Assembly: GCA_949130485.1 (NCBI GenBank)
Contig: OX422204.1
Coordinates: 5,952,015 to 6,016,014 of the forward strand
Source of the DNA: Agelas oroides
Lineage: Eukaryota > Porifera > Demospongiae > Agelasida > Agelasidae
Length of the DNA: 64,000 bases
Direction: 5' to 3'
The notes beneath the pieces are model-generated. The model did not search any database and had not been told where the DNA came from. It worked only from the letters and a program-made list of their open reading frames with translations. Of the stretch, positions 1 to 12,240 are shown one piece after another. Every line of letters starts with the position of its first letter. The first letter of the stretch is position 1. A program made the position numbers and the translations under genes.

Positions 1-2186
1 GTCTTAGTACCAACTTACGTAGCTAAATCATTGGTTGGATTGATGGATGCAACTTTGATTACCCATGCTAACTTACAGTCTTAGTACCGACTTACGTAGC
101 TAAATCATTGGTTGGATTGATGGATGCAAATTTGATTACCCATGCTAACTTACAGTCTTAGTACCGACTTACGTAGCTAAATCATTGGTTGGATTGATGG
201 ATGCAACTTTGATTACCCATGCTAACTTACAGTCTTAGTACCGACTTACGTAGCTAAATCATTGGTTGGATTGATGGATGCAACTTTGATTACCCATGCT
301 AACTTACAGTCTTAGTACCGACTTACGTAGCTAAATCATTGGTTGGATTGATGAATGCAACTTTGATTACCCATGCTAACTTACAGTCTTAGTACCGACT
401 TACGTAGCTAAATCATTGGTTGGATTGATGGATGCAACTTTGATTACCCATGCTAACCTACAGTCTTAGTACTGACTTACGTAGCTAAATCATTGGTTGG
501 ATTGATGGATGCAACTTTGATTACCCATGCTAACTTACAGTCTTAGTACTGACTTACGTAGCTAAATCATTGGTTGGATTGATGGATGCAACTTTGATTA
601 CCCATGCTAACTTACAGTCTTAGTACTGACTTACGTAGCTAAATCATTGGTTGGATTGATGGATGCAACTTTGATTACCCATGCTAACTTACAGTCTTAG
701 TACCAACTTACGTAGCTAAATCATTGGTTGGATTGATGGATGCAACTTTGATTACCCATGCTAACTTACAGTCTTAGTACCAACTTACGTAGCTAAATCA
801 TTGGTTGGATTGATGGATGCAACTTTGATTACCCATGCTAACTTACAGTCTTAGAACTGACTTACGTAGCTAAATCATTGGTTGGATTGATGGATGCAAC
901 TTTGATTACCCATGCTAACTTACAGTCTTAGTACCGACTTACGTAGCTAAATCATTGGTTGGATTGATGGATGCGACTTTGATTACCCATGCTAACTTAC
1001 AGTCTTAGTACCGACTTACGTAGCTAAATCATTGGTTGGATTGATGGATGCGACTTTGATTACCCATGCTAACTTACAGTCTTAGTACCGACTTACGTAG
1101 CTAAATCATTGGTTGGATTGATGGATGCGACTTTGATTACCCATGCTAACTTACAGTCTTAGTACCGACTTACGTAGCTAAATCATTGGTTGGATTGATG
1201 GATGCAACTTTGATTACCCATGCTAACTTACAGTCTTAGTACCGACTTACGTAGCTAAATCATTGGTTGGATTGATGGATGCAACTTTGATTACCCATGC
1301 TAACTTACAGTCTTAGTACCGACTTACGTAGCTAAATCATTGGTTGGATTGATGGATGCAACTTTGATTACCCATGCTAACTTACAGTCTTAGTACCGAC
1401 TTACGTAGCTAAATCATTGGTTGGATTGATGGATGCAACTTTGATTACCCATGCTAACTTACAGTCTTAGTACTGACATACGTAGCTAAATCATTGGTTG
1501 GATTGATGGATGCAACTTTGATTACCCATGCTAACTTACAGTCTTAGAACTGACTTACGTAGCTAAATCATTGGTTGGATTGATGGATGCAACTTTGATT
1601 ACCCATGCTAACTTACAGTCTTAGTACCGACTTACGTAGCTAAATCATTGGTTGGATTGATGGATGCAAATTTGATTACCCATGCTAACTTACAGTCTTA
1701 GTACCGACTTACGTAGCTAAATCATTGGTTGGATTGATGGATGCAACTTTGATTACCCATGCTAACTTACAGTCTTAGTACCGACTTACGTAGCTAAATC
1801 ATTGGTTGGATTGATGGATGCAACTTTGATTACCCATGCTAACTTACAGTCTTAGTACCGACTTACGTAGCTAAATCATTGGTTGGATTGATGGATGCAA
1901 CTTTGATTACCCATGCTAACTTACAGTCTTAGTACCGACTTACGTAGCTAAATCATTGGTTGGATTGATGGATGCGACTTTGATTACCCATGCTAACTTA
2001 CAGTCTTAGTACTGACTTACGTAGCTAAATCATTGGTTGGATTGATGGATGCAACTTTGATTACCCATGCTAACTTACAGTCTTAGTACTGACTTACGTA
2101 GCTAAATCATTGGTTGGATTGATGGATGCAACTTTGATTACCCATGCTAACTTACAGTCTTAGTACTGACTTACGTAGCTAAATCA
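1..2186. repeat. 77-bp tandem satellite, 28 exact-length copies plus a partial one
   Basis: The unit starting gtcttagtacc recurs at exactly 77-bp spacing (1, 78, 155 ... 2157) with no indel; the 29th copy is cut at 2186 where unique sequence begins. The left end is open, so the array continues beyond the window. Copies differ at a few sites only: taccgac / tactgac / taccaac / gaactgac, and gcaacttt / gcaaattt / gcgacttt. The period is not a multiple of 3 and no ORF runs through it. On the minus strand each unit carries two GTAAGT donor matches (GTATGT at the first site in the copy at 1464) and a tactaag string. The right edge overlaps the last visible exon of the adhesion GPCR. Confidence 0.97.
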
Positions 2187-5100
2187 GCGTGCTTAGTCAT
2201 TCCCCTCTTCTTTGTCCTTGCTGTTATTTCCTTCAGGGTTTTGCGCAAGTTGACCAGTGCCAAGACTAGAAACAGTGTATTAATCTGAGTGTGCAGAGCA
2301 CATGTTGGATGAAAGATTGGATAGATAGGATGGGGTAGATGGGTGGGATGGTGGATGTTCCATGGAAATATAAGTTTCATTACCTCTTGATTTCCTGGGA
2401 CTGACAAGCACCATGCAAATGGTGTCAAAATAACCCCAACAACTATTAATGGTTTCATGTGCAATATACTTTATTACTACCGGTAATACACTGCTGCACC
2501 ACTTACCAGAATGATCAGCAACATTGGTGCAACAAATAGCCAGATAACTCCTCTTACATCAGTGGATATCCAGCAGCTACGTAAACATTTGTGCAGGACA
2601 TGCAATACACACAGTAACATTACTGAATAAATAATCATGGTGGATTCAGAATATGCTTGTAGTAATCATAAAGTAACCCACTCCATTACTACATTCCTAC
2701 ACTACCCCCAAAATCGTGCTAATTTTACTGCCAGTAACTACTGTAACGACAATTATTGTAAGTAACTGCGCACAAAACAAACAAACATACTATTCATCAG
2801 TGCCATATTGATTTAGTTGTACTCCAAGCCCAATGGCCACAAAAATGAGAGGCACACCTGTCAGTAGCATAGCAAAAAACCTCACTGTAACCAAATGTAA
2901 ACTAGCTGTTAACATATCTTATCTAATGTTCAAAGTATTTTACAAAAACAAAACACCAAGCAATCAAATATTACTTGTTAGAAGGCCATCTGATTCATTA
3001 GAAGGCATGTGTAGAACAAATAATGAGATCACAGGCTCATGTGCTTACAGAATCAAACATAGTCATTGTCATTGTGCTGCTTGTGCCTCCAAAACAAATA
3101 ATTGCATGCCCATATATTCCCTGAAATTCTGAGTGCATATTCCATAATAATGCTATAGTTTTTTGTCAAGTTGGCATCAAGCTGCCAATGTTGCTGCCTA
3201 GACTGAGATATCAGCTAGCATTGCGTACTGTATTATGTATACTTAAGTCACACTGCAGATTAACATGTGTTTGTTCACATGGATGACCCTTCACTTACTC
3301 TAGTTCCAACTTTGTGTACTTACACAGCAATTGCAACACATGACTAGTGATAACCAGTGTATTTGTTAAATCGAGTGGTATTTTTCTAGTAAACAAAGTT
3401 TATTATAATATATATGCATGTATATTATACAATAATTATAGTAAACACACAATGTATAGCACAGGTAACTAATGTGATACACTGCAAAGGTATGTAAGAG
3501 CTAGCTACTTACCCCAGCCAATCAGCAGAAAGACCCACCATCTTTTGGACAGTGAGCTGAAGACAACTACCAACATGAGGTAGAGCATGATCCCCTCACA
3601 CAGCATCCAGCAGAAAGCAGCAAGGAAGAAATAGTGCAACAAGGCTGCTACTGTCGTACACAACCACTGTTGGTTAAATCAGATGGTTTTAGATGGTTAT
3701 TTTGCTTGAGGCTTTCAGACCTGGAATCTTCCTAAACCCTAGCTCTATGGCTAACTTTTATTGAAAGCTAGGCTGTCTAATAGGCACCTAGCTAGGCTAG
3801 ACTAGCTGTGCATGATATAAAGATTGCATAGATTTCTGCAGATGTGGAGAGTCATTGCATAAGCTATATACCATAAAACATTGTTTGTAATAGTGGATAC
3901 ACTGTCTACCAGGACTGCGTTTGGCAAACTCACCTGGATATTTGTTGCAAAATCAACACCACCAACAAAGACAGCATATCCCAACAGCAGCGAGATACAC
4001 AGGTTCAGGTGAATGAAAGTGTGGGGCCTTGTGAACAGGTCCCTCCTGTATAAAAAACAGACATTCATTGCTTTTGTCACATTCAATAAAGAGCAGTGAT
4101 GACAAACTCACCCTGACGTTAGCAAGAAAATGATGCTGATTATCAGGCAAGTTATCGATACTCCACATCCTATGTATGATATATACTCCAGCACGGTTTC
4201 AGCCTAAATTGCAACATAATCCAGAAACCATTGTCAACAGATTTATATAATTTAATGCATACAGACATGTATCCCGCATATGCAACTATGTCGATAGAGA
4301 ATTTTTGCTAAATTCTGATCAATGATATTGCATGTGTATATCTGTAATAGAATGATGAATGCCCCACTGCCCCCCCCCGGTAGCATCAAGGTTATGCATA
4401 AAATTTAGTGGTTAATATAATCAACGTCGCAGTACAAGAATAATGACAATGTAAACTGATAGACAATGTTCTAATTCGGACTTACAACAGTCATGTTTCC
4501 ACCTCCAGATCTTCCCACATTCACCAGGATGGCAAAACTTGTCAGGTGTGTACTGAGACACTGAACTGACTTGTTACTGACTACTTCTGTTGTTAATCCA
4601 TCAAACGACCATTCTCCATTTCCCATACTGCATTAGGATATGCATGCATCAAGGTACATACATGACTGTATTATTCTCAACTGTCAGCTAACTGTAGGCC
4701 CGTCTGGGTTTGAGTATTGAGTAAATTAGCACAACAGGATTTTAATAAACTTAATCTACATGAGAATTATGCAGTGGCCCCTTCATTGTATTTTCATGTT
4801 TACATTATCCAACTACTTTTATCATACTAAATCAGGAACCCTGTCCAGCAGCAAATGTTGAAAGTGATCATGTGACCCTGAATGGGTACAGCAAATCACT
4901 AATGAGTCTGTGTAATTAATCATATGCTTACCTGTCAACAACTTTCCAGAAGACACAATGAAGTTCAGAATCACTCTCCTCCTATGCACGAAACAAAAAC
5001 AATCATATTGTGTGTTATATATAATGGCTCTTAATCACTGCCATGGTAAATGTAGCAGTTCTAGGCATGTAGTCTAGCATACGGCTTGTACATTAGCAGT

Positions 5101-8100
5101 TTTAGTTATACCGTAATCTCTCGAAAGTACGCCCATGGGTGATGAACTTAAGTGGCTCCAAAAAGAGGGGGGTGGGCGTGTTTTCGAGAGTTGTGATATT
5201 TCTCTCGAAAATACGCCCACCTCACACACAGTTACTCTAGCCCTTGTTATTTGCACGTGCAGTGATTCTTCAATGCCTCTTTTGTCATGCGCTTGCTTAC
5301 GCAGTAACAACAAATGGTGTCTGCCTTCGTTTGTTGGTCCCTCCTCTTGCACTGTGCTGCTTCTTGCTTAACATAACAGCATATACTGCTGCATAAATGG
5401 GTGGGCGTACTTTCGAGAGAAAAGCACCCTTTGCAACTACTTCATTCAAAAAAGGGGGGTGGGCGTATTTTCGAGGGTGGGCTTATTTTCGGGAGATTAC
5501 GGTATTAAATATTAAAGTCAACACATCAGGTATAACCATTCGTTTTGCAACTTTGTACTTTAAAGTTTTGCTCCAAAGTGAAGCTGATTTCCACCCGTTG
5601 ATCATCCTGTAGTGCTTGTACACTTCCAGATTGTTCTCCCACTTGGCTGGAGATGATAACAGACTTGACTTCAGCCATACTCTGAGAGCCATTGCTGTCA
5701 CTCATACTGGCATGCCACCATGCAGAAAGGAAAAAACGAATGCAACTGTAACTCGGTTTAAGTATCCAGTTAAAATGACTATAAATTAACATCCCTAGTC
5801 TAATCTGAAAAGCTTTTTATGGACACAGATCCCATAATGATTATGATCACTCACATGTATAACCTCTGTAGCTAAAATATCTACTTCCAGAATAGGTTCA
5901 GTAGCTACCCCACTTGAGCAATACATGTCATGTTAATGAATGCAGGGAGCCCAGTAAATCATGCATGGTAATTTATGTATTGTGCGAAATCACATTCATT
6001 ATGCTGACAGTAGTGCTTCCTTTTGACTTACTTTATTGCTAGTGAGTTTGGTAGAAACCTGCCCAGGTTTCGGATCATGATATTCGCAACTGGAATAGCT
6101 TTCACTGCAAATAAAATGTTATGACCAATTACACACAAGCATTAGTACATCTACTCAGTTTGTACAGCATGTACAGCCTGCCTGCTTGGGACTCTGAAGT
6201 CATATATACTCTTCATGGATGAAAACTAGGTGTGGGTACTACTGTAGGAGCATTTCAATGGCTCTGTAAGGTTCTCATTTTGTAGTAAATGGTCTCATTT
6301 TGTAGTAAATGGTCTCATTTTGTACCAAATGGCGTTAATGTATCAGATCCACAGAAATAGTCATTGTCATTCTGCATCACCCTTATAGGCTTTATTTATC
6401 ACTGATAAAGCATACTTTGAATACTTGGCTTACAGTTGGAATGCTGTGCTATTTCTTCTAGTAAGGAGCCGGGTATCCTGATCATCCCAGATGAAACCTC
6501 AAATGATGTATTGGTGAGTTCTTCCGCTGTTGGGAAGGTATCATCCTGAAAACCACTACCATCTGCAAGTAGCTGCTTGGCACGAAGCACTGTGTAGTTC
6601 AAATACAATAGACTTGAAGAGTTTAAGGTATACATAATTATTATGTCTCAGTTAATATCTGGGAATACTAATTTTATGCGAAGGTCTTAGCCATGGCAGT
6701 GATGTGGATATAAATGAAAGTGAGTATCTGTGTATGAGAGTGTGCAGGGTGTAGGATATTGTTAACAAGTACAACTTACCAATATTTTCTTTGGAAACAA
6801 CTACACCTTCTGTCGTGTTTGTTGTAGCCATGGCAACATAAAAGGCATATCTTTCTGCATTGTTGAGGAGGACCTGGCTTCCTACATCTTTCTGCTGCAG
6901 CAGCCCCCACCCTGCCTGGTTGTCTTCCTGCAGCAGGTTGCTGAATGCTTCCACAATAAAAATACTCTGAAAATTGTGCAAGCAATACACCCCCTTATTA
7001 AATTAACATTTAATGACTATCTTCATTCAGGGTTAAATAGCCGTGACTGCTCTTGCAAGCATTTATTCCATATGCTTAACAAAAACATACTACTGTGGAT
7101 TGCATAGCATTGGAGTGTAGTTATGTGCCAGCAAGAAGTCACAAATGCTTTTATAAAGCATGGTAGTACATACACAGGTAATTACACAGCCCTTCAATAT
7201 AAACACCATAAAATCCTATTCCCTGCACTTTTAAGGTGGCTAGTTAGAGTGCTCAAACCTGTGCAGGATCTGCGACTCCAGTTTGCTTGAAGTCTGCAAT
7301 AAGAGCATCTACAGCAACTGTCAAAATGATGTTGCTGGTGTTGAGTTCACTTGGAAAGAGAGACCGTGGCGCTTTTGGGTTAGGGACTGTTACTTCAATG
7401 AGTTCTTCTACAAGAGCCAGGGTTGCTGTAGTATTGTAACTTTCTTCGCTCAACAGAGCTTCAGCCTGCACATGTAGGTTAGCGTGCACAGTTATTGAAC
7501 TCACCCCCAATTTTGATTTACATAAAGGATCACAATCAGCACATGGTGGTGATCATATTCCACTACTACCATTGCATGGCTTTTGGGTTCTACAAAAATG
7601 ATAAGTGGTGAGTTATGGTGTTGTTTCACATTGTAATAGCCTTAGCCATTATTGTTCTAGCCTGGTTTACACCAGAAAGAAGAAAGAGAAAAATTCAGAA
7701 GATAAACGATTTGCCTGTTTTTGCAACTTGTCGGTCTGGGCTACTGCCAGCATAGCAGACTGGTGGCACCTTATTACTCAGGCACATCAGAGTTCCAGCT
7801 GAGGAAGACACTGGCTATGGTGTTGCTAGAACTTTGTGCCTTGTCCCATATACTGTGTGTGATATGTAAGTCCATGCATGCCAAATACCATTGCCAAAGT
7901 TTGCATTTATAGACAATCTCACAATGGCTGACTGCTTCATACTGTCAATCACAGATCACAAGTATATTTCATGCTTACACTGGATGTCAGTTCCATAAAC
8001 TGTCTGCTCTGGCAACCTGTAACATCGGTTTCTGCCCATGTTGCATCTTCATTGCATTCACGACTTGCAGTTCCTACATATAGTAGAATTAAAGTTGTAC

Positions 8101-11100
8101 AAGTGTTAGCTGTTGTATGAACACGAGGGCAATGTGTCTGATTCATCCCCTTTATTGCAAGAGCTGTACTTGAGATAAGTGAGTACATTTTGTCGTAACT
8201 TTGGAAGAAAACTGCATGGCATTCACAGTTTGTATTTCCTTATGTATAAATAGAAGTTGACCACTATAATTAAAGTGACATGCATTCTCTAACTCAGCTA
8301 TGTTTAATGTCAACTATAGCAGATGGCACATTATTGCTTATGTACATGAGCATGTAAGTAACTCATACTACTCTAGTGAAGAGATGTTTGCATGAGAGAG
8401 AGTGTGATAGTCACCATTCTTCTGCAGGTTGGAGTCACAGTGGTAGTTCGTGCTAGTGTGGGGGTGTGATCATCGGCACTATTGCAGTATCCTGCTACGT
8501 AAGCTCACCTGTTAACTCTGCACCACAGGGTTGCATTTGTTTAGTCCCAGGGTCAGTAGAGAACCACTGAATGTTCCAAACATCACCATCAACAGGGCAT
8601 CCATCTAAACAGTAAGTAAGAGAGAAGGAAGGGAAACATGCAACTATGAGAATATTTGAATCTGAGTATCTAAAAACTTATTTCCAAAAGAAGGCAATGT
8701 TAGCCTCGTTCCCAGGCCTCCCTTTTTTGTTCTTCAGTTTGCTTTCTTTATATACACAAAAGCAGAAGAGTGGCCTAGTTCCATAGTACTCATACTTCCT
8801 GGTTCCAAATATTCATACTAAAGAAAGGGCTGCTTTTCCGCTTTCGTGTATTATATACTGAAAGCAAACTGAAGGGGAAAAAAGGAGGGGCAGTGGGTTC
8901 TGGGAACAAGGCTAAGTAATCTAGTATTCATTTAAACAGAAAAACGTGGGTATAATGGCTGTAGTGAAACTAAAGCAAACTTCCTCTTGATAACAGTAAG
9001 GGGTTGTTTCATTCAACACCATACCTGATCTTGGAAGTTGGAATGTAGTAGAGTTTGATGCTCTCTTTCCCTCCACAGACTGACCATTGATTGCTGCCGT
9101 CACCGTAACATAGAAGGTGTACTGCTCTCCTGCGTTTAAGCCATTGACTATAACTGAAGTCTCTTTACTAGTCACATTTTGCATTGGAGTGGGAGATTCA
9201 AGTAAGGAGTAGTAGACAGAGTAATGTAATACTGTCCCTGTTTCAAGGTGTGCGGGCTCCCATTGGATGCTGACTGATGAGCTGTTGATGGCATGTAGCT
9301 GAATACCAATCACTTCACCGGGGACAGTAAATATGTCTGTGATTGGGATGCCACTCACATTAGAAGCAAGTGGAATACCACCTAGGGAGATACCTGATCC
9401 CTCCTCAATGTAGATGCACATGTTCTGGGTGCTGGTTCCAAATGTAACATCCCTACTGATTGCAGTCAATAGCTCACTTCCAAGGTCACATCTCACACCA
9501 AACACTGCAGGTAAAACTGATGCATTTGGCAATAGTGGGTATGCTCCAAGGAGGTCCCCAGTGTGTGTTCCCAGTCTGAATTTGGAGCAGTTGATCATCT
9601 TTGTCATGTTAAAACTATCAAAGAACAAGCTCAGAGTATTTCCAATCAAATCAAGCTCAGTCCTCAACAACACTGGCTGCATTTGTACACTTACAATGCC
9701 TAGAGAAAAATTAAAATATGTATGAATATGTAATAATTTGTTTTATGACCTCTGAAATTGAATAGTTTGGATTTTGCATAGCTTTATGGAATCTAATGAA
9801 TGATGTGGCAATGACTTTTAAGCTTTGCAAGTGAGCATTTACTGCAGACAACTCTGACGTTATGTGCTTCACAATCAGTAAATGCACATAGTTATTGTTA
9901 GTTGTTGTAGAAAGAGAAGCTTAAAAAGTGCACTCTTTAGACTATTGAGAGAGATCAGCACAAGAGAATACTTGTCTCCACTCCACAACGATAGAGCACA
10001 CACAAACCTTAAGAATTTAGGTAGTATGAAAGCACGTTGTATATGCTGTACAGTAAACTTGGAATTGAATGTAACTAGAATATGCATAATGAACAGACTT
10101 TACATACATAATGCTTTTAGTTATAATTAGCCGATAAACAAAATTCATTTATTTACAATAAAATTCATTTCAACCCTAACTGGAGCCTTACTGTTATCCA
10201 CAGTACTGTTGACAGCAATGATGATTGAGATGTTGTTTGTAGAGAAGACCGTCCGACAAGATGTCTCCACTCCACATCGATAGAGCCCACCATCACTGAC
10301 TTGAACACTTTCAATCGAATAGTACCTGCAAGAATTGATAAACACACATCAACTGTGTAATGTTTGAGGAGCATGATACTGCGGTGTAGAATGATAGTTA
10401 TAGTTGTTAATACATGGCCGGAATGAGGACTTTATTGCACTATTTCAACCATGCAGGCTAAGCTGGTCTTCATCAGCACAAGAGAATACTGCATCTCACC
10501 AGAAGTAAAAGGGAAAATTACATCTAGTGAGATATATGTATACAGTTCCTTTCTTCAACTGAGTGCAATTGACAGAAAATGTGTATTTAGTTTACAAGTA
10601 AAGGTCTTAAGATATACTTTAAGCACAGTTGCAATATTTGCTGTATGTCAAGTTTTTTCTTTACGTCATACCAGTGATAAAAAAAATTGTGCCCACTTAG
10701 CCTAGAGTACAGTGATGTTGTAAATTCACGGTCTTATGTTTCTTTTAAAAGTAAGGTAGCAGCATATGTAATACTATCATAGTTGTCCCATTTTGTACAA
10801 CTTGTAGTTTACTGTTCTTTTTGTGCCGTATCACCTTTTTTATGAGCTTTGTACTTATCCTGCAGCAAATAGGAAAGTACTCTATATGGGTTCTATTCCA
10901 CACTTTCGTTTTGTAGTTCAGTTCAACAACTTTGAACCATGTTTTCTTCCCACTGGTATACAGTAGACATTGTATATGTGTTCACATTATTTAGCATTCA
11001 TATGTATTGTTTAGAGATACTGACTCACCTATTATGCCTTCCTGCTATCATGTGACTGTCCTTCTGCCAAACGTATTCAGAAACAGTGTTTGGTGGAGAA

Positions 11101-12165
11101 ACAGTGCACCTGCATGTGAAGAGAAGATACTTGCATTATAGGCAGTGAAAAAGGCACTCTTCTCATAGTCAAGCAGTATATCATTATTATGGATGACACA
11201 ACCATTTCAAACCATTTCAGCTCTATTGCTGCGGAATGTCTCTAGACCCTCCAGAAGAAATTTCCACAGTTTTAATTTTTTTGGAATGCGAGTCATGCAA
11301 GCCACACCTGTACCAAATTGCTTTGTCGTGCAAACTTGGGGAGGAGCTTGGGAATGAGCATTGGTGATTCACCTTGAGTTATACAATTCATTATATCTCT
11401 TTATCTATAAGAATGCCATTATGCTCTTTACAATAATCATTGACAGATTGATGATAAGATTAACTACTTTTAACAAATTCCCCTACTGGATGTTGTGCTA
11501 TAGCCCAGCAGTTGTTTGTTCTGTGGCCAGTTGATAGCTACCAGAAATTATTTACGTGAGCTTATGCACACTCTATCCACCTGCAAGGAGCTAGCATATA
11601 CTCACTCTATACTGCAAAGACTTACTGTAGTCTAATTGAAGTGCCCAGCTCTGGTGTGATCTGAGAAACATCCCTTCTAAAATTGAATATCACTTCAACA
11701 GTAGGAAGAGCTGGAATAGAATAGAATATATAGTTGTGGGTCTATAGAAATAATCAGTGTAGTTTCAAACAATGCATGCAAAATAAACTGCATCTACTGT
11801 ATACCTCCCTTATGAACAACAACAGTGATATCTAGCTAGTTCTATTCAATCCTGTTGCAGTAGCACTAGCTGCGTGCACAAATTGATTGGGTGTTCTTCA
11901 AGCGTGGCATAGTTGCATGCATAAATAAGTTGTAGATTATGATGTAATGACTTACCACACTAACAAGACAGTACATCCATAAGATGGGGGGTTGGGACAC
12001 AAAGTTGAATATGCAGAAGAGAATCATGAAAGGAAGGAAGAATAACAGTACAAGTGTCGGTCTATAGGATAATTACATTACATTAAAACTTACATTCTGC
12101 ATGTAGACACATGGGAGCACTGATAGAATCACCCCCCAAAACAATACTGAAAACAATCCTGCCAT
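2175..12165 (-). CDS. Adhesion G-protein-coupled receptor (Ig-FN3-HormR-GAIN/GPS-7TM), partial at window edge
   Basis: Twenty exons can be chained with consistent phases and GT donors: 12094-12165 (signal peptide, tentative), 11626-11710 (or 11741), 11029-11109, 10192-10325, 9025-9699, 8509-8604, 7979-8073, 7259-7465, 6780-6966, 6434-6589, 6032-6104, 5559-5706, 4932-4981, 4486-4627, 4112-4203, 3934-4045, 3513-3666, 2791-2857, 2507-2576, 2175-2284. Domains in order: hydrophobic leader ([16 protein letters not shown]), Ig domain (C..., VSDGGLYRC), a region of unknown type, FN3 (VPGEVIGIQ to TTFQLP), hormone-receptor domain (cysteines with CNEDATW), GAIN, GPS (CVFWKVVDS ... [13 protein letters not shown]), then TM1 to TM5 (TM3 has [15 protein letters not shown]5 starts [12 protein letters not shown]). 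TM6, TM7 and the tail lie left of position 1. Known for the family: autoproteolysis at HL/T of the GPS and a tethered agonist at the start of the C-terminal fragment. The ligand is unknown. The first exon is the weakest link. Confidence 0.9.
4486..4981 (-). other. GPS autoproteolysis motif of the adhesion GPCR, split over two exons
   Basis: Exons 4932-4981 and 4486-4627 join in phase 2 to give the classical GPS: first Cys and Trp in CVFWKVVDS, then GEWSFDGL, then [13 protein letters not shown]. The catalytic tripeptide reads H-L-T, so cleavage competence is expected. The downstream exon 4112-4203 gives the short linker and TM1 ([15 protein letters not shown]). The usual second GPS cysteine (Gly-Cys position) appears as Gly-Leu, so one of the two common disulfides may be absent. 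Confidence 0.9.
5111..5502. mobile_element. MITE with TA target duplication (Tc1/mariner-like) in a GPCR intron
   Basis: The ends are inverted: ccgtaatctctcgaaagta at the left and its near-complement ending gggagattacgg at the right, each flanked by TA. Extra internal copies of the end motif (cgaaaatacgccca near 5207 and gggcgtactttcgagag near 5403) suggest a nested or composite copy. There is no transposase. It lies between the exons at 4932-4981 and 5559-5706. Confidence 0.7.
8701..8914. mobile_element. Short TIR element (tagcctcgttcccagg family) in a GPCR intron
   Basis: The left end tagcctcgttcccaggcctc and right end ttctgggaacaaggcta are inverted; the inner parts (gttcttcagtttgctttc and gaaagcaaactgaagg) also pair, so the whole 214 bp is hairpin-like. 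No clear target-site duplication is seen, so the copy is probably old. It is the same family as the elements at 21106, 24169 and 53675. Confidence 0.75.
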
Positions 12166-12240
12166 TTCCACGCCTCGCCAGTTTACCGCTGGCAGGCACG
12201 CCCAATTGTATTAGTAGGCGGGGCAAGTGCACTTTGACCG

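Noticed and set aside
1..2186. CRISPR array
   Set aside because: The units are directly adjoining 77-bp repeats without unique spacers, in clearly eukaryotic DNA.
2833..3132. 99-codon plus-strand frame
   Set aside because: It overlaps a GPCR transmembrane exon on the other strand and the intron next to it; no family features.
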